A DNA stretch of 64,000 nucleotides from JADFOI01 sp965218935 (GCA_965218935.1 CBDCMH010000007.1:62001-126000); one strand, 5' to 3'. Shown: positions 52,093 through 61,339, counted from the stretch's first letter. Numbers and translations: made by a program. Notes: generated by a model not told the origin, from the letters alone.

Positions 52093-52896
52093 ATGTTTCC
52101 ACGGCTCCTTGAGCTGGGTCCCGTTACCCTTCATAGCTACGGCTTGCTGCTGGCCACGGCCTATCTGGTGGCTATCACCGTAGCTTCACGTTTGGCTGCC
52201 AGCGATAAGGTGCCCTCCAATCGGATCTGGGATATCGGATTTATTAGCATTCTTTCCGCCTTGATCGGGGCCAAAGTGCTTCTGGTGTTGACAGACCTTG
52301 GAGGCTACCTGGAAAGACCTTCACGTCTGATTTCCCTGGAATTCTGGCAAGCTGGCGGGGTCTTTTACGGCGGATTCATTGGAGCCGTCATCGGCTGTGC
52401 GATATACCTGTGGAGAACCCCCGATCTGAAGTTTTGGAGCATTGCCGATGCCGCGGCTCCGGCTATCGCCCTGGGACAATCGATCGGGCGGGTGGGCTGC
52501 TTTGCAGCAGGCTGTGACTATGGCAAACCGGCCGATCTGCCCTGGGCCGTGACCTTTACCAGCGATTATGCCCACCAGTACATTGGAGTGCCGCTCCACG
52601 TTCCCCTGCATCCCTCTCAGCTCTACGAATCCGCCACCTCATTCCTGCTTTTCCTGCTCCTGCTCTGGATCTACAGAAAGAAAAGTTTCAACGGCCAGGT
52701 CTTTTGCTCCTACCTGGTGGGTTACGGAATTGCTCGCTTTTTACTGGAGTTTCTCCGGGGAGACATGGGAAGGGGATTCGTCTTCGGCGGGTTACTGTCC
52801 ACATCTCAGTTCATCAGCCTGTTGATCGTGCCGGCCGGCATCCTGGGCTATCTCTATTTTCGCAAATACGCCCTTCAGAACCCTAGCCGTGTCTGA
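52093..52896 (+). CDS. lgt: prolipoprotein diacylglyceryl transferase
   Basis: A 267-residue inner-membrane enzyme that adds diacylglycerol to the lipobox Cys of prolipoproteins. It has about seven transmembrane segments. The family signature is GRVGCFAAGCDYGKPADLPW, and LHPSQLYES is present. It is consistent with the lipoproteins elsewhere in the window. The rluD-like gene begins 8 bases before its end. Confidence 0.95.
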   Translation: MFPRLLELGPVTLHSYGLLLATAYLVAITVASRLAASDKVPSNRIWDIGFISILSALIGAKVLLVLTDLGGYLERPSRLISLEFWQAGGVFYGGFIGAVIGCAIYLWRTPDLKFWSIADAAAPAIALGQSIGRVGCFAAGCDYGKPADLPWAVTFTSDYAHQYIGVPLHVPLHPSQLYESATSFLLFLLLLWIYRKKSFNGQVFCSYLVGYGIARFLLEFLRGDMGRGFVFGGLLSTSQFISLLIVPAGILGYLYFRKYALQNPSRV

Positions 52897-53830
52897 GAGC
52901 ATGGTCCTGCATGTCGGCGCCGAGGAAGCCAGTCAAAGGCTTGACCTTTTCCTGTCGCAAAAACTGGAGCAGTTCAGTCGCAGCGCGCTTCAGCGTTGGA
53001 TCGAGTCGGGTCATGTGACCATTCAGGGGGAGAGGTGTAAGGCCAATTATCAGGTCAAGGAGGGCGAGCAAATTCTGATCGTTCCTCCCGCCCAGGAGCC
53101 TCTCGAACTGGTTCCCCAGCCCATTCCTCTCCAGATCGTTTACGAGGACAGGGTCCTGGTGGTGGTGGACAAACCCGCAGGCATGGTGGTTCATCCTGGA
53201 GCGGGAAACCGGCAGGGTACTCTAGCTAACGCGTTAGTTCATCATTTTCAGGCCATCAGCCAGGCGGGCACCATCCGTCCCGGAATCGTTCATCGGTTGG
53301 ACAAGGCCACTTCGGGTTTGATGGTGGTGGCCAAGAATGATCAGGTCCACGCATTCCTGGCAGACCAATTCAAGGCAAGGCAGGTGGAAAAGCGTTATCT
53401 GGCTCTGGTTTATGGGAGGCTCAAAGAGAAAGAGGGAACGGTGGATGTTGCCCTTGGCCGTGATCCTCGGGCACGCACCCGAATGTCCACCCGGGGCCGG
53501 CATGGCCGGGAAGCTCAGACCCGTTATCAGGTGATCCGCTATTATCCTGAGTTTACCTATGTTCAGGTGTCTCCTCTCACCGGGCGGACCCATCAAATAC
53601 GAGTCCATTTTCAGCATCTCGGGCACCCCGTTGTGGGAGATGAGACTTATGGCAAGAAGGCGGCCAGAAATTCGAAAGATCCGGGCCAGGCTCAGACCAT
53701 ATGCAATCTGGGAAGGTACTTTCTTCATGCTGCCTTCCTGGCTTTCCTGCATCCGGACACCAAGGAAAAGGTTTTCTTCGAGAGCCCCCTGCCAGAAGAG
53801 CTTGCCCAGTTCCTATCGGCTCTGGGATAA
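52889..53830 (+). CDS. rluD: RluA/RluD-type pseudouridine synthase
   Basis: A 313-residue enzyme that makes pseudouridine in rRNA. An N-terminal S4 domain (QRLDLFLSQKLEQFSRSALQRWIESGHV) precedes the catalytic core with the active-site Asp in GIVHRLDKATSGLMV. The C-terminal segment GRTHQIRVHFQHLGHPVVGDETYG is conserved. The start could be GTG, overlapping lgt by 8 bases, or ATG four codons later. Assignment to RluD rather than RluC rests on overall pattern and is less certain. Confidence 0.87.
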   Translation: MSESMVLHVGAEEASQRLDLFLSQKLEQFSRSALQRWIESGHVTIQGERCKANYQVKEGEQILIVPPAQEPLELVPQPIPLQIVYEDRVLVVVDKPAGMVVHPGAGNRQGTLANALVHHFQAISQAGTIRPGIVHRLDKATSGLMVVAKNDQVHAFLADQFKARQVEKRYLALVYGRLKEKEGTVDVALGRDPRARTRMSTRGRHGREAQTRYQVIRYYPEFTYVQVSPLTGRTHQIRVHFQHLGHPVVGDETYGKKAARNSKDPGQAQTICNLGRYFLHAAFLAFLHPDTKEKVFFESPLPEELAQFLSALG

Positions 53831-53840
53831 TGGAGGCGCG

Positions 53841-54800
53841 ATGAAACTCTGCAAGTGGAAGCGACTGGCAGCCGTCCTGCCGCTCTGTGTTTTTCTCACA
53901 GACACCGCAGCTCAGAGAGATGAGAGCGATGAAGAGAGACAAGCTCCCTTCAGAGTGGAGGTAGACGCGGTCAACGTTCTGGCGGCGATCCACGACGAGG
54001 ACACACGCGAGTTTGTAACCGATCTGACCAGGGAGGACTTCGAAATCTATGAAGATGGAGTCCGGCAGTCCATCACCAATTTCACCCAGCAGACTAACCT
54101 TCCCTTGACTATCGCCCTTTGCATGGACACCAGTTCCAGCGTCAGACTCAAACTGGCCTTCGAAAAGGATACAGCCATCGACTTTCTGTACGCCGTCATG
54201 CGCCCCGTCGACAGGGCGCTGCTGGTGGAATTCGACACTGGAGTGACCCTCGTTCACGATTTCACTTCCAACCCGAACGACCTGGTCCGGGAAATCAAGC
54301 TGCTGAGAGCCGGGGGCGGGACGTCTCTTTATGATGCCATTTACCTTGTGGCGGAACAGAAGATGTTGCAGGAGGAGGGCCGAAAGACGGTGGTCGTCCT
54401 CTCTGACGGAGCGGATCTCACCAGCAAGCGCACTTTTGAAGAGATGCTTCGCATGGCTTACCAGGCGGAGATTACGGTTTATGCCATCAGCACGACGCGC
54501 TTTGGCGCCGACATTGACCATGAGGGAGACAATGCTCTTCGCCAGTTAACGGAAAGTACCGGCGGCAGGGCCTTTTTCCCCTTTTCAACAGAGAGTCTCG
54601 CCTCTGCCTTTCAGGAGGTAGACCGGGAGCTGCGCAGTCAGTACAACCTGACCTACGTTCCCACCAATAAGAAGCGAGATAGTTCCTTCCGTGAGATCAA
54701 GGTGAAGGTGGCCCGGGATGGCGTGAGACTCCGCCATCGGCAGGGTTATTTCGCTCCAGCAGTGGTCAGCGGTGCTGAAGAGTCTCAGGATGGGGGCTAA
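53841..54800 (+). CDS. VWFA-domain protein, Acidobacteria-related type
   Basis: A 319-residue protein with a signal sequence (RLAAVLPLCVFLTDTAAQ), an N-terminal strand-rich part (FRVEVDAVNVLAAIHDEDTR, DFEIYEDGVRQSITNF) and a VWA domain. The MIDAS residues are DTSSS in ALCMDTSSSV, Thr in GGGTSLYDAI and Asp in VLSDGADL. The N-terminal layout and the RSQYNLTYVPTN ending match the VWFA-related family greatly expanded in Acidobacteria. It probably binds a ligand or partner outside the inner membrane; the partner is unknown. Its 3' end overlaps the convergent glycosyltransferase gene by 35 bases. Confidence 0.88.
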   Translation: MKLCKWKRLAAVLPLCVFLTDTAAQRDESDEERQAPFRVEVDAVNVLAAIHDEDTREFVTDLTREDFEIYEDGVRQSITNFTQQTNLPLTIALCMDTSSSVRLKLAFEKDTAIDFLYAVMRPVDRALLVEFDTGVTLVHDFTSNPNDLVREIKLLRAGGGTSLYDAIYLVAEQKMLQEEGRKTVVVLSDGADLTSKRTFEEMLRMAYQAEITVYAISTTRFGADIDHEGDNALRQLTESTGGRAFFPFSTESLASAFQEVDRELRSQYNLTYVPTNKKRDSSFREIKVKVARDGVRLRHRQGYFAPAVVSGAEESQDGG

Positions 54801-55632
54801 TCCCTCTTAACCGACCCGACCACTCCCGGATCATTCCCCGATATTTCGCTTCTTCCACCGATTTTCCCCGGTTGGCAAAACCGGTGGCCAGGATGGCTAG
54901 TTTCTCGATGATCTGGCGAGCCGTCCACAACTCCTGCTGGGGTGTGAGACGCCCGGAAGAGTAAATCTTGATCAAGGCTTGCAGACGATAGCGATCCAGT
55001 CCCCACAAGCTGCGTGACAACTGGTCGGGATGTCCGCCCACCTTGACAATGAGGGGTTCGTCCAGGAAAAAGATGGGTTGCCGGGAGGAGATCCTAAGCC
55101 ACATCTCATAGTCCTCACACACCGGAAAACCCTCGTCGAAGAAACCCTCCCGTTCCAGGATGTGCCGGTGCAGTAATACGGAACTGGGACTGATGGTGCA
55201 CAAGGGAAGACAGCGATGGTAGATCCATCCGCTGTATTTGCGGTGGATTTTCCGGGGATTGACTCGTTTTCCGCGGCGGATCCAGATCTCATCGGTGTAA
55301 ATGACCTGGTAGTGAGGGCGGCGCTCCAGTTCTTCCAGCTGCCGGTGCAATTTGGCAGGCTTCCAGTGGTCGTCGCTGTCCAGAAAGCAAATCCAAGGGT
55401 AGCGGGCCAGGCCAATGCCGGCGTTACGGGCGGCACTCACTCCACGCTGTTCCTGGTAGAAGTAGCGAATGCGGTGATCCTGGAACTTCTGGACAATTTC
55501 CCTGCTCTCATCCTCGGATCCGTCATCGACCACGATGAGTTCCCAGTCCTGGAAGGTCTGCTCCCGTACTGACTGGAGGGCACGCGCCAGAAACTGGCCT
55601 CGGTTGAAGGTCGGGATGATGATGCTGATCAA
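54766..55632 (-). CDS. family 2 glycosyltransferase
   Basis: A 288-residue GT-A glycosyltransferase. It begins MISIIIPTFNRGQFLARALQ, with VVDDGSEDES and the metal-binding LDSDDHW, then DEGFPVCEDYEMWLRIS, which provides the catalytic acid. The first codon is TTG; no better ATG lies nearby. The substrate is unknown; typical roles are in surface polysaccharide or glycolipid synthesis. No other polysaccharide genes are adjacent. It lies between convergent coding and a palindromic repeat. Confidence 0.87.
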   Translation of the reverse strand: MISIIIPTFNRGQFLARALQSVREQTFQDWELIVVDDGSEDESREIVQKFQDHRIRYFYQEQRGVSAARNAGIGLARYPWICFLDSDDHWKPAKLHRQLEELERRPHYQVIYTDEIWIRRGKRVNPRKIHRKYSGWIYHRCLPLCTISPSSVLLHRHILEREGFFDEGFPVCEDYEMWLRISSRQPIFFLDEPLIVKVGGHPDQLSRSLWGLDRYRLQALIKIYSSGRLTPQQELWTARQIIEKLAILATGFANRGKSVEEAKYRGMIREWSGRLRGISPHPETLQHR

Positions 55633-55640
55633 TGAGACTT

Positions 55641-55797
55641 AGCCCGGATTATGAATAAATTCTCTACTGCAGCGACGAAACCATCTGCCCTGCCCGTGTT
55701 GCGCGACCCGCAGGCGGGTGCCCCCGCGCGTGGCGCAACGCACTCAGGTCGTCGCTTTCGTCGCTTCGTGACAAGAACCTATGCATATTCCGGGCTA
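55641..55797. repeat. TAGCCCGGA-ended repeat, 157 bp, MITE-like
   Basis: AGCCCGGATTATGAATAAAT at the left and the reverse complement of TAGCCCGGAATATGCATAGG at the right form imperfect terminal inverted repeats of about 22 bp. The interior holds CTACTGCAGCGACGA, which recurs in the 16410-16465 copy, and has no gene. The right-end TAG (read on the minus strand) is the stop codon of the neighbouring HD-GYP/GGDEF gene. Confidence 0.7.
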
Positions 55798-58278
55798 GGA
55801 GGATTTGTCGGCTGCACCCTTTTTGAAGCGGATCACTTCCGACGGGTATTTTTTTTGTTTCTGACGCTGGGCTTTGTTCTTGTACATGGCCTGATCCGCC
55901 ACCACAAGAAGGATATCCGGTTCTCTTCCGTCTTCCGGAAAGGTCGCCGCCCCGATACTGATGCCCACCTGCGCGGTGTTGTGTTCATCGATCATAATGC
56001 GATGTTCATCGAGGGCGTCCTGAATACGCTTGATAGCATATACGGAATTTTCCTTGCTCACCCCTGGCAGGATGGCAATGAACTCGTCCCCGGCATAGCG
56101 CACACAGGTGTCGGATTCGCGCAGACGATTGCGCAAAATGGTGGCGATCTCCGCCAGAATCCGGTCGCCGATCTTGTGGCCGAACATGTCGTTCACTGCC
56201 TTGAAGGACTCCAAATCCATCATCAGAAGGGTGACCGGCTGTCCCAGGTTGGAGAGGCGCTTGAGCTCCCGTTCCATAAAGACGTGGAAAAAGCGCAGGT
56301 TGGGAAGTCCCGTCAAGACGTCGGTGTAAGCGCTCTCTTTCGTTTCTTCGTAGATGATGGCGTTTCTAATGGCTGTGGCGGCGTGATCGGCAATGGTCTC
56401 CATGAAGCGGAGATGGTCCTGATGATAATCCTCAGGCTGGTCTGCGTACAGTGAGATGACCCCGACGATGCTGTTGTCCAGGGACAGAGGCATGACCAGA
56501 CAACTGCGGTAAGCAGAGTGCAGGATTTCCGAGTCCTTGAAATCGGGAGCGGGCGAGACGTTCATCAGGTACTGCTTGTGGGCGGCCACCCATCCTGTGA
56601 TGCCGTCGCCCACCCTGAGTTCTATGCCTTCCAACTCCTCGGCGTGCAGGCCGGCAACATGATAGGGAGCCAGCTTGTCGGTTTGCGAGTCCATCAGGAA
56701 GATGGCACAGGAGGCGTAGGGAACCAGCTTTTGAATCTTCTCAGCCAAAAGAGAAAGAGTTTCCGAAACCTTGAGCGATTTTCCCAGTACCCGGGAGATC
56801 TCGTAAAGAGCCTGAATTTCGACGTGAGTGGAAGCGATTTCGTGAAAGACCGTTGACTTGATCTGGGTTTTGTCCTCCGTCTCCCCAGAGCCCTCGCTGT
56901 CTTCTTCCATCAGGGGTGCAATCCTGGAGGCGATGTGTTGCTCCGACTCTTTCATGGCCTTTTCCAACTCGTCGATGTGTTCGACCAGCTTTTCCGTGAC
57001 GGCCGGGTCGTAGGACTTACCGGATTCTGAGCTGATGTGTTCGAGGGCAACCTCGGAGCTCAATTTGGGTCGATAGGGACGATCGGAGCGCAGGGCGTCG
57101 TAGCAATCGGAAACGGCAAGGATTCGGGCACCCAGTGGAATGTCCTCCCCCTTGAGTCCCGACGGATATCCCGTTCCATCCCACTTCTCATGGTGGTAGC
57201 GTACGAACTTTTCGACGGGATAGGGAAAGGGAACCAGGCTGAGAATATCAGCCCCAATACTGGGGTGTTTTCTTACTTTCTGTTCCTCCCACTTGTTCAG
57301 TGCGGAAGGTTTGTTGAGGATGTATTCGGAAATGGCCAGCTTGCCGATATCGTGCATCAGAGAGGCTGCCCGCAGCCCTTCAATTTCATTTTCGTCAGTA
57401 ACACCGCAGTATTCAGCCAGCCGAAGAGTCAGGGTCTGGACCCGCTGGATGTGGCCATGGGTTTTGGCGTCCTTGGCGTCGATGGCCATGGCCAGGGATT
57501 CGACCGTCGCTTGATAAAGTTCGCCGAGCTGGGCGAGGTGGTTCTGAGACGCGTTGATGCGGTCCAGATTGATTTTGTAAGCGTAGTAGATGATCAGCAC
57601 GATTGGTGCGGCCACGGCGATGGCGAAGAAGGGGGTTTCTTTAAAGAAGAGAAAGATCAGGGCCGCTGCAGAGGCTCCGGCAAAGGTGGTCAAGGAAACC
57701 CACAGGAAGTCTGATTTCCAGACTGGAAAGATTTCTCGACGGGCGCTTAAGCCGATCGCCGTAGCTACAGCTGCGGTGTTTAAAGTGAAGTACAAAATTG
57801 AGCACAAACCCAGCGCTAGAAAAAAGCTGGTGATGTCCACCGTGGTCGCATCAAGAGGTGGGGCGATCCCCTGCAGATGGTAGAAGATGTGCGCGACCAC
57901 AAAAGTTACAAGCGAAAGCAGAGTAAGATTGAAGAGGATCTTGTACGGTCGCTTTGACATGAGTGAAACGGTGGCCGCCAGGCCGCCGTCAATCGCCGCC
58001 ACCGTTACGGCAACCTCCGGTTCGAAGAGCAGCATGGCCGTGAAGATGAAAACGTCACTGGTTGTGGCGACGAACGGCTGGGTTTTCCCTCTAAACGATG
58101 GAATCCGTACCGGGAAAAAGCTTCCGAACACGGTGAGACAGGCCAGGTAAAGCCACCGGAAATCGGTGCTGGTGACCGAGTAGTATAAGGAGAAGACGAG
58201 TATCGGCGCTCCGCCCGCCATTACGGACAGAACGAATATCTTTGCCCGGATCGGCATGTCTCTCTCGAAAAAGCTCAT
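55795..58278 (-). CDS. membrane HD-GYP / GAF / GGDEF signalling protein
   Basis: An 827-residue protein. Residues 1-230 have about eight membrane segments. An HD-GYP domain follows with intact MHDIGK (about 307) and HHEKWDGTGYP (about 360), so c-di-GMP phosphodiesterase activity is likely. Next come a GAF domain (about 480-640) and a C-terminal GGDEF domain. The A-site reads AGDEF (about 728) instead of GGDEF, which leaves the catalytic DEF part but puts activity in doubt. One protein may both make and break c-di-GMP under control of ligands sensed by GAF. It contrasts with the degenerate HD-GYP of the 6.1-kb gene. Its stop codon is part of a palindromic repeat. Confidence 0.88.
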   Translation of the reverse strand: MSFFERDMPIRAKIFVLSVMAGGAPILVFSLYYSVTSTDFRWLYLACLTVFGSFFPVRIPSFRGKTQPFVATTSDVFIFTAMLLFEPEVAVTVAAIDGGLAATVSLMSKRPYKILFNLTLLSLVTFVVAHIFYHLQGIAPPLDATTVDITSFFLALGLCSILYFTLNTAAVATAIGLSARREIFPVWKSDFLWVSLTTFAGASAAALIFLFFKETPFFAIAVAAPIVLIIYYAYKINLDRINASQNHLAQLGELYQATVESLAMAIDAKDAKTHGHIQRVQTLTLRLAEYCGVTDENEIEGLRAASLMHDIGKLAISEYILNKPSALNKWEEQKVRKHPSIGADILSLVPFPYPVEKFVRYHHEKWDGTGYPSGLKGEDIPLGARILAVSDCYDALRSDRPYRPKLSSEVALEHISSESGKSYDPAVTEKLVEHIDELEKAMKESEQHIASRIAPLMEEDSEGSGETEDKTQIKSTVFHEIASTHVEIQALYEISRVLGKSLKVSETLSLLAEKIQKLVPYASCAIFLMDSQTDKLAPYHVAGLHAEELEGIELRVGDGITGWVAAHKQYLMNVSPAPDFKDSEILHSAYRSCLVMPLSLDNSIVGVISLYADQPEDYHQDHLRFMETIADHAATAIRNAIIYEETKESAYTDVLTGLPNLRFFHVFMERELKRLSNLGQPVTLLMMDLESFKAVNDMFGHKIGDRILAEIATILRNRLRESDTCVRYAGDEFIAILPGVSKENSVYAIKRIQDALDEHRIMIDEHNTAQVGISIGAATFPEDGREPDILLVVADQAMYKNKAQRQKQKKYPSEVIRFKKGAADKSS

Positions 58279-58759
58279 GCCGGTTTCATGACTCGCTCTC
58301 TATCAAAGGGTCCAATTCGTTTCTGGCTTGCCTGCAAAAAAGGAACGACTGAAATGACTGCTCCCCTCCCAGCCTGGGAGTGGGCAATCTTCACCTATTC
58401 TATTGTACTACTTTAACGTGCCAACCATCAATGGTTTTGGACAGCGGAAGGCCGTGGGGAGATTCAAGCTTCTCCAGGACGGCTTCGGAGTTGGCGTCAA
58501 CGGATCAATAAGAGCCTCAAGCCCGCTAAAGCCAGGCGCGAAGAGTGGAGCAGGAAATATGCAACAGAGTTGCCCGTCGACTCCAGAGCACTGCCCCGCA
58601 AGCCGAGAAGCACTCTAACCAAGAGACAACCTCTTAGTTACAATTCAGAAATAATCTGTGCGCACAGGTGAGGGGATTAGTCTCCCCAATAAACGACGAA
58701 TTGCATCTTTTCTCCTTTCCCAAATGACCCAACCATGGGTCTGGTTTCAAACATTTTCA
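58279..58759. other. intergenic stretch upstream of the HD-GYP gene
   Basis: It contains the hairpin CTCCCAGCCTGGGAG (58366-58380) and a reading frame of about 78 codons without a start codon in 58414-58669. I can support no gene; it might hold a decayed gene remnant or the promoter of the adjacent minus-strand gene. Confidence 0.35.
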
Positions 58760-60689
58760 TTAGTCCCCCCAAAGGACGGCGTCCCCCCAGAGGACGGCGT
58801 CACCCCAAAGGACGGCATCGCCCCAGAGGACGGCGTCGCCCCAAAGGACGGCGTCACCCCAAAGGACGGCATCGCCCCAAAGGACGGCGTCACCCCAAAG
58901 GACGGCATCGCCCCAGAGAATGGCATCGCCCCAGAGAATGGCGTCGCCCCAGAGAATGGCGTCGCCCCAGAGAATGGCATCCGCGCTGCTCGAACCGGAA
59001 GTCCCAAGATCGCTCTCTTTTCACCAGGGGCTCAAGACGATCTGATCGCGGTAAACGAAAGCCCCTCCCGCCTTCACTTCTTCACCGTCCAGAAACCATT
59101 GGAGAGGAACCGCACTCGTCAGTTGATGAGTCCCCATGTCGACGGCCTCGGCCAGTTGGACAGCCGTGAAAGCATTCACCAATCCGTTGCCCTGTTCTAA
59201 CCCATGGGCCTGCGGTAGTTTGATGGCACTGGTCAGGAGAATTAGCTTGGTGATGTTCGGATTCAGATCGGGATTGGGCTTCCAGCATAAGCGCGATCGT
59301 CCCGGTCACGAACGGCGTAGCCATGCTGGACCCGCTTAAAGTGATGTAGTGCTCATCAATTTGGAGTTCGGGTTGGCCCTGAGAAATATTGCTTCCCTCG
59401 GCCAACAACGAAGGGATCTTATTGCCCGGCGCAGCGAGATCGGGCTTGAAAAGACCATCCAGATAGGTTGGCCCGCGCGACCCGTAAGTTGTAGCGGTGT
59501 CATCGCTGTGGGTTGCCGTCCCGCCCGTTTTCATGGGATAGACCGTAATCACGGAGGGATCATTGGCCGGGCTGTTGATAGCTCCCCAGATCTCAGGGTA
59601 TTCAGAGGTCTTCCCCAGATTTCCTCCTGAAGCCACAGTGACTACTCCCGATTCCACCAACCGTTGGACGGCCTGGTTCAAGGGATCGGTGGTATAGGAT
59701 TCCAGGGGAGGATGGCCGACCGAAAAATTGGCCACCCGAATATCATAGAGGTCCTTGTTTTCAATGACCCACTCAATCGCCTGGATCAGGTTGCTGGTGA
59801 GTCCGCTACCGTCGTCTCCCACCACTTTGAGGTCCACAAAGCTGACCTCAGGTGCGGGGCCGGCATAGGCTCCTCCCGATTCTTTTCCTGTTCCCCCGAC
59901 GATTCCGGCGACCGCAGTTCCATGACCGTACGAATCGGAGTGGCCCTCGGAGAGGACGGGTGTTCCCGAGGTTAAATCGACGACGGCGAGCATCCGTGAA
60001 GAGTCAAGATCCGGATGGCGGTTGATCCCCGAGTCGAAAACCGCCACCGTGATACCCTTTCCTGTATAACCGTTCACTTGATCGGCTCCGATGGCCGCCA
60101 AGAAAGGATTTCGATTCTCATCGTTGGGCTCGGCCCCATAGCCCGATTGACGGGCACTGCCGGGAGCATCCATCGTGACCGGTTCCACGACACGGATGGG
60201 AGCATCGAGCGTGATGTACTCAATGGCCCCAGATTCCAGCAGTAGCTTGATCTCAGCAGCCGGCAAACGGGTCATGTAGCTGTTGATTAAAGAGAGCGCC
60301 TTGTTGCTTCCTTGTGAAAACTCACTTCCCTCCAGCTCGGCGGTCTGCGCAAAGAGGTCGGGATTGACCCTCACGATAACGGGGATTTCGTGGTCCAGGT
60401 GTGGATTGGACAGCAGAAAGGAAATCTGATCTCTGAGAACGGGAGAGAGCTTATGGCTCAAGGAAGCGAGAAGATCTTGAGATCTTACACTGTCGAGTCC
60501 CGCCGAAGAGGAAGATTCCGGCCTGAGAGATACGTCCTGGCTGGTGCCGGGCTCGGTCTTGAAGACGACCGGACTCGTACCCGCAGTTGTGATGGATGGG
60601 GTCGACTCCCATATGAAGACGAGAAGGAACACTGCGAGGAAAAGGGTAAGAAGAACCCACCGTCTTGATCGGTCTTGGATTTGCCTCAT
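58760..60689 (-). pseudogene. S8 subtilisin-like serine peptidase, frameshifted, with WGD-type hexapeptide tail
   Basis: The start MRQIQDRSRRWVLLTLFLAV has GGAGGT seven bases upstream and gives a signal anchor. The catalytic triad is intact: Asp in TVAVFDSGINRH, His in YGHGTAVAGIVG and Ser in LSGSSMATPFV. After LMLEAQ the frame breaks near 59270-59278. The neighbouring frame then reads NPDLNPNITKLILLTSAIKL and QGNGLVNAFTAVQLAEAV, as expected of the subtilase C-terminal part. It reaches a TGA at 59021-59023. Past that TGA, in the same frame, come 12 Asp-Ala-x-Leu-Trp-Gly repeats and a TAA. Two lesions, then, in an otherwise full gene. Such tails are known in subtilases of soil bacteria, where they may aid surface display. 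A translated product would stop early in the wrong frame. Confidence 0.82.
58763..58981 (-). repeat. twelve 18-bp coding repeats (Asp-Ala-Val/Ile-Leu-Trp-Gly)
   Basis: The unit CCCCAAAGGACGGCGTCA recurs 12 times with small changes (AAAGGACGG, AGAGGACGG, AGAGAATGG; GTCA, GTCG, ATCG). On the minus strand each unit reads Asp-Ala-Val/Ile-Leu-Trp-Gly. It ends at a TAA codon that fits the original end of the subtilase gene. Confidence 0.85.
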
Positions 60690-60724
60690 TATGAACACCT
60701 CCGATTGCCTCGACACCAAATAAA

Positions 60725-60769
60725 GGAGCTACCCTCACGGGTGATTCACCTTATTTGCCAGAAAGCTCC
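60725..60769 (-). promoter_or_regulatory. structured leader upstream of the subtilase gene
   Basis: On the minus strand GGAGCT and AGCTCC close a 45-base segment. Inside are GGTG-AAT-CACC and ACCC-GTGA-GGGT, alternative small hairpins, the latter with a GNRA-type loop. It lies 36 bases before the start codon. A regulatory element is possible; I cannot match it to a known riboswitch class. Confidence 0.3.
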
Positions 60770-60845
60770 GGCTAAGGTGTAGTCCAGAATCTTTTATCCC
60801 GTGAGTAGCGGGTGGTGGTACAGTTTGAAAGGGGCCGAAAAACCC

Positions 60846-61145
60846 TCAATCTGGTTTATGGAGCCTTCTCAACTCAAGCGCCATGGCCTCAAAATCTTCT
60901 GCCAGCTTGTGAGCGGCTTGCCCAACAATTTCCGAGTAATTGGGGGCCCCGTTCCCGCTCTACACCTGCTTGGTGTCAATGGCAAGTTCCACGATTTTTC
61001 CTTCGTGTTCTTTTTTGTTGTATTCTTTTTTAGATAAGATCTCGAATGTGACAGTAGCATTCCCGCGGTTTTCTTTTTTGTCCTCGAAAGTAACCTGCGA
61101 CAACCTGACGAAAAGTTTGGTTTCCATGTCAATCGGGCGATACAC
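60846..61145 (-). pseudogene. small unknown protein gene with an in-frame amber codon
   Basis: A GTG start with GGAGG six bases upstream leads to a 61-residue frame (METKLFVRLSQVTFEDKKEN in the middle of it) that ends at TAG. The same frame then continues for 38 codons, including APNYSEIVGQAAHKLAEDFE, to a TGA. The continuation looks like a real helical C-terminal part, which suggests one protein of about 99 residues cut by a nonsense mutation. I do not recognise the family. It lies between the broken subtilase and an IS1-type transposase. Confidence 0.5.
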
Positions 61146-61339
61146 CTCACACCTCCAGTTGTTTTGGCCCGGAGGCTTGAACAGCGCACACCAAGTGTGC
61201 TACAAAGGAAAACGGAATTGGTTCTTCCTTCGTTTCTTGCTCGACCCGGGCGATTGGTTTTTTGCAGGGCCAGTGGTTCAAGCTGGCCCTTTCGCTTCCA
61301 GAACAGGGTATCACATCAGGGAGTGTCCTAGATGGGGTT

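Noticed and set aside
58414..58669. A basic open frame of about 78 codons
   Set aside because: It has no usable start codon or ribosome site and its composition (many Arg, Ser, Pro) is not convincing as a gene.
58763..58981. CRISPR-like tandem array
   Set aside because: The 18-bp units are directly adjacent with no spacers and read in frame as Asp-Ala-x-Leu-Trp-Gly; they are a coding repeat.
60725..60769. c-di-GMP riboswitch before the subtilase
   Set aside because: The conserved GCAAAGC-type core and the P2/P3 arrangement are missing, so only a generic structured leader is claimed.
61267..61289. GGGCCAG/CTGGCCC hairpin as terminator
   Set aside because: The stem is only 7 bp with a 9-base loop and just three T residues follow; it is not strong enough to list.
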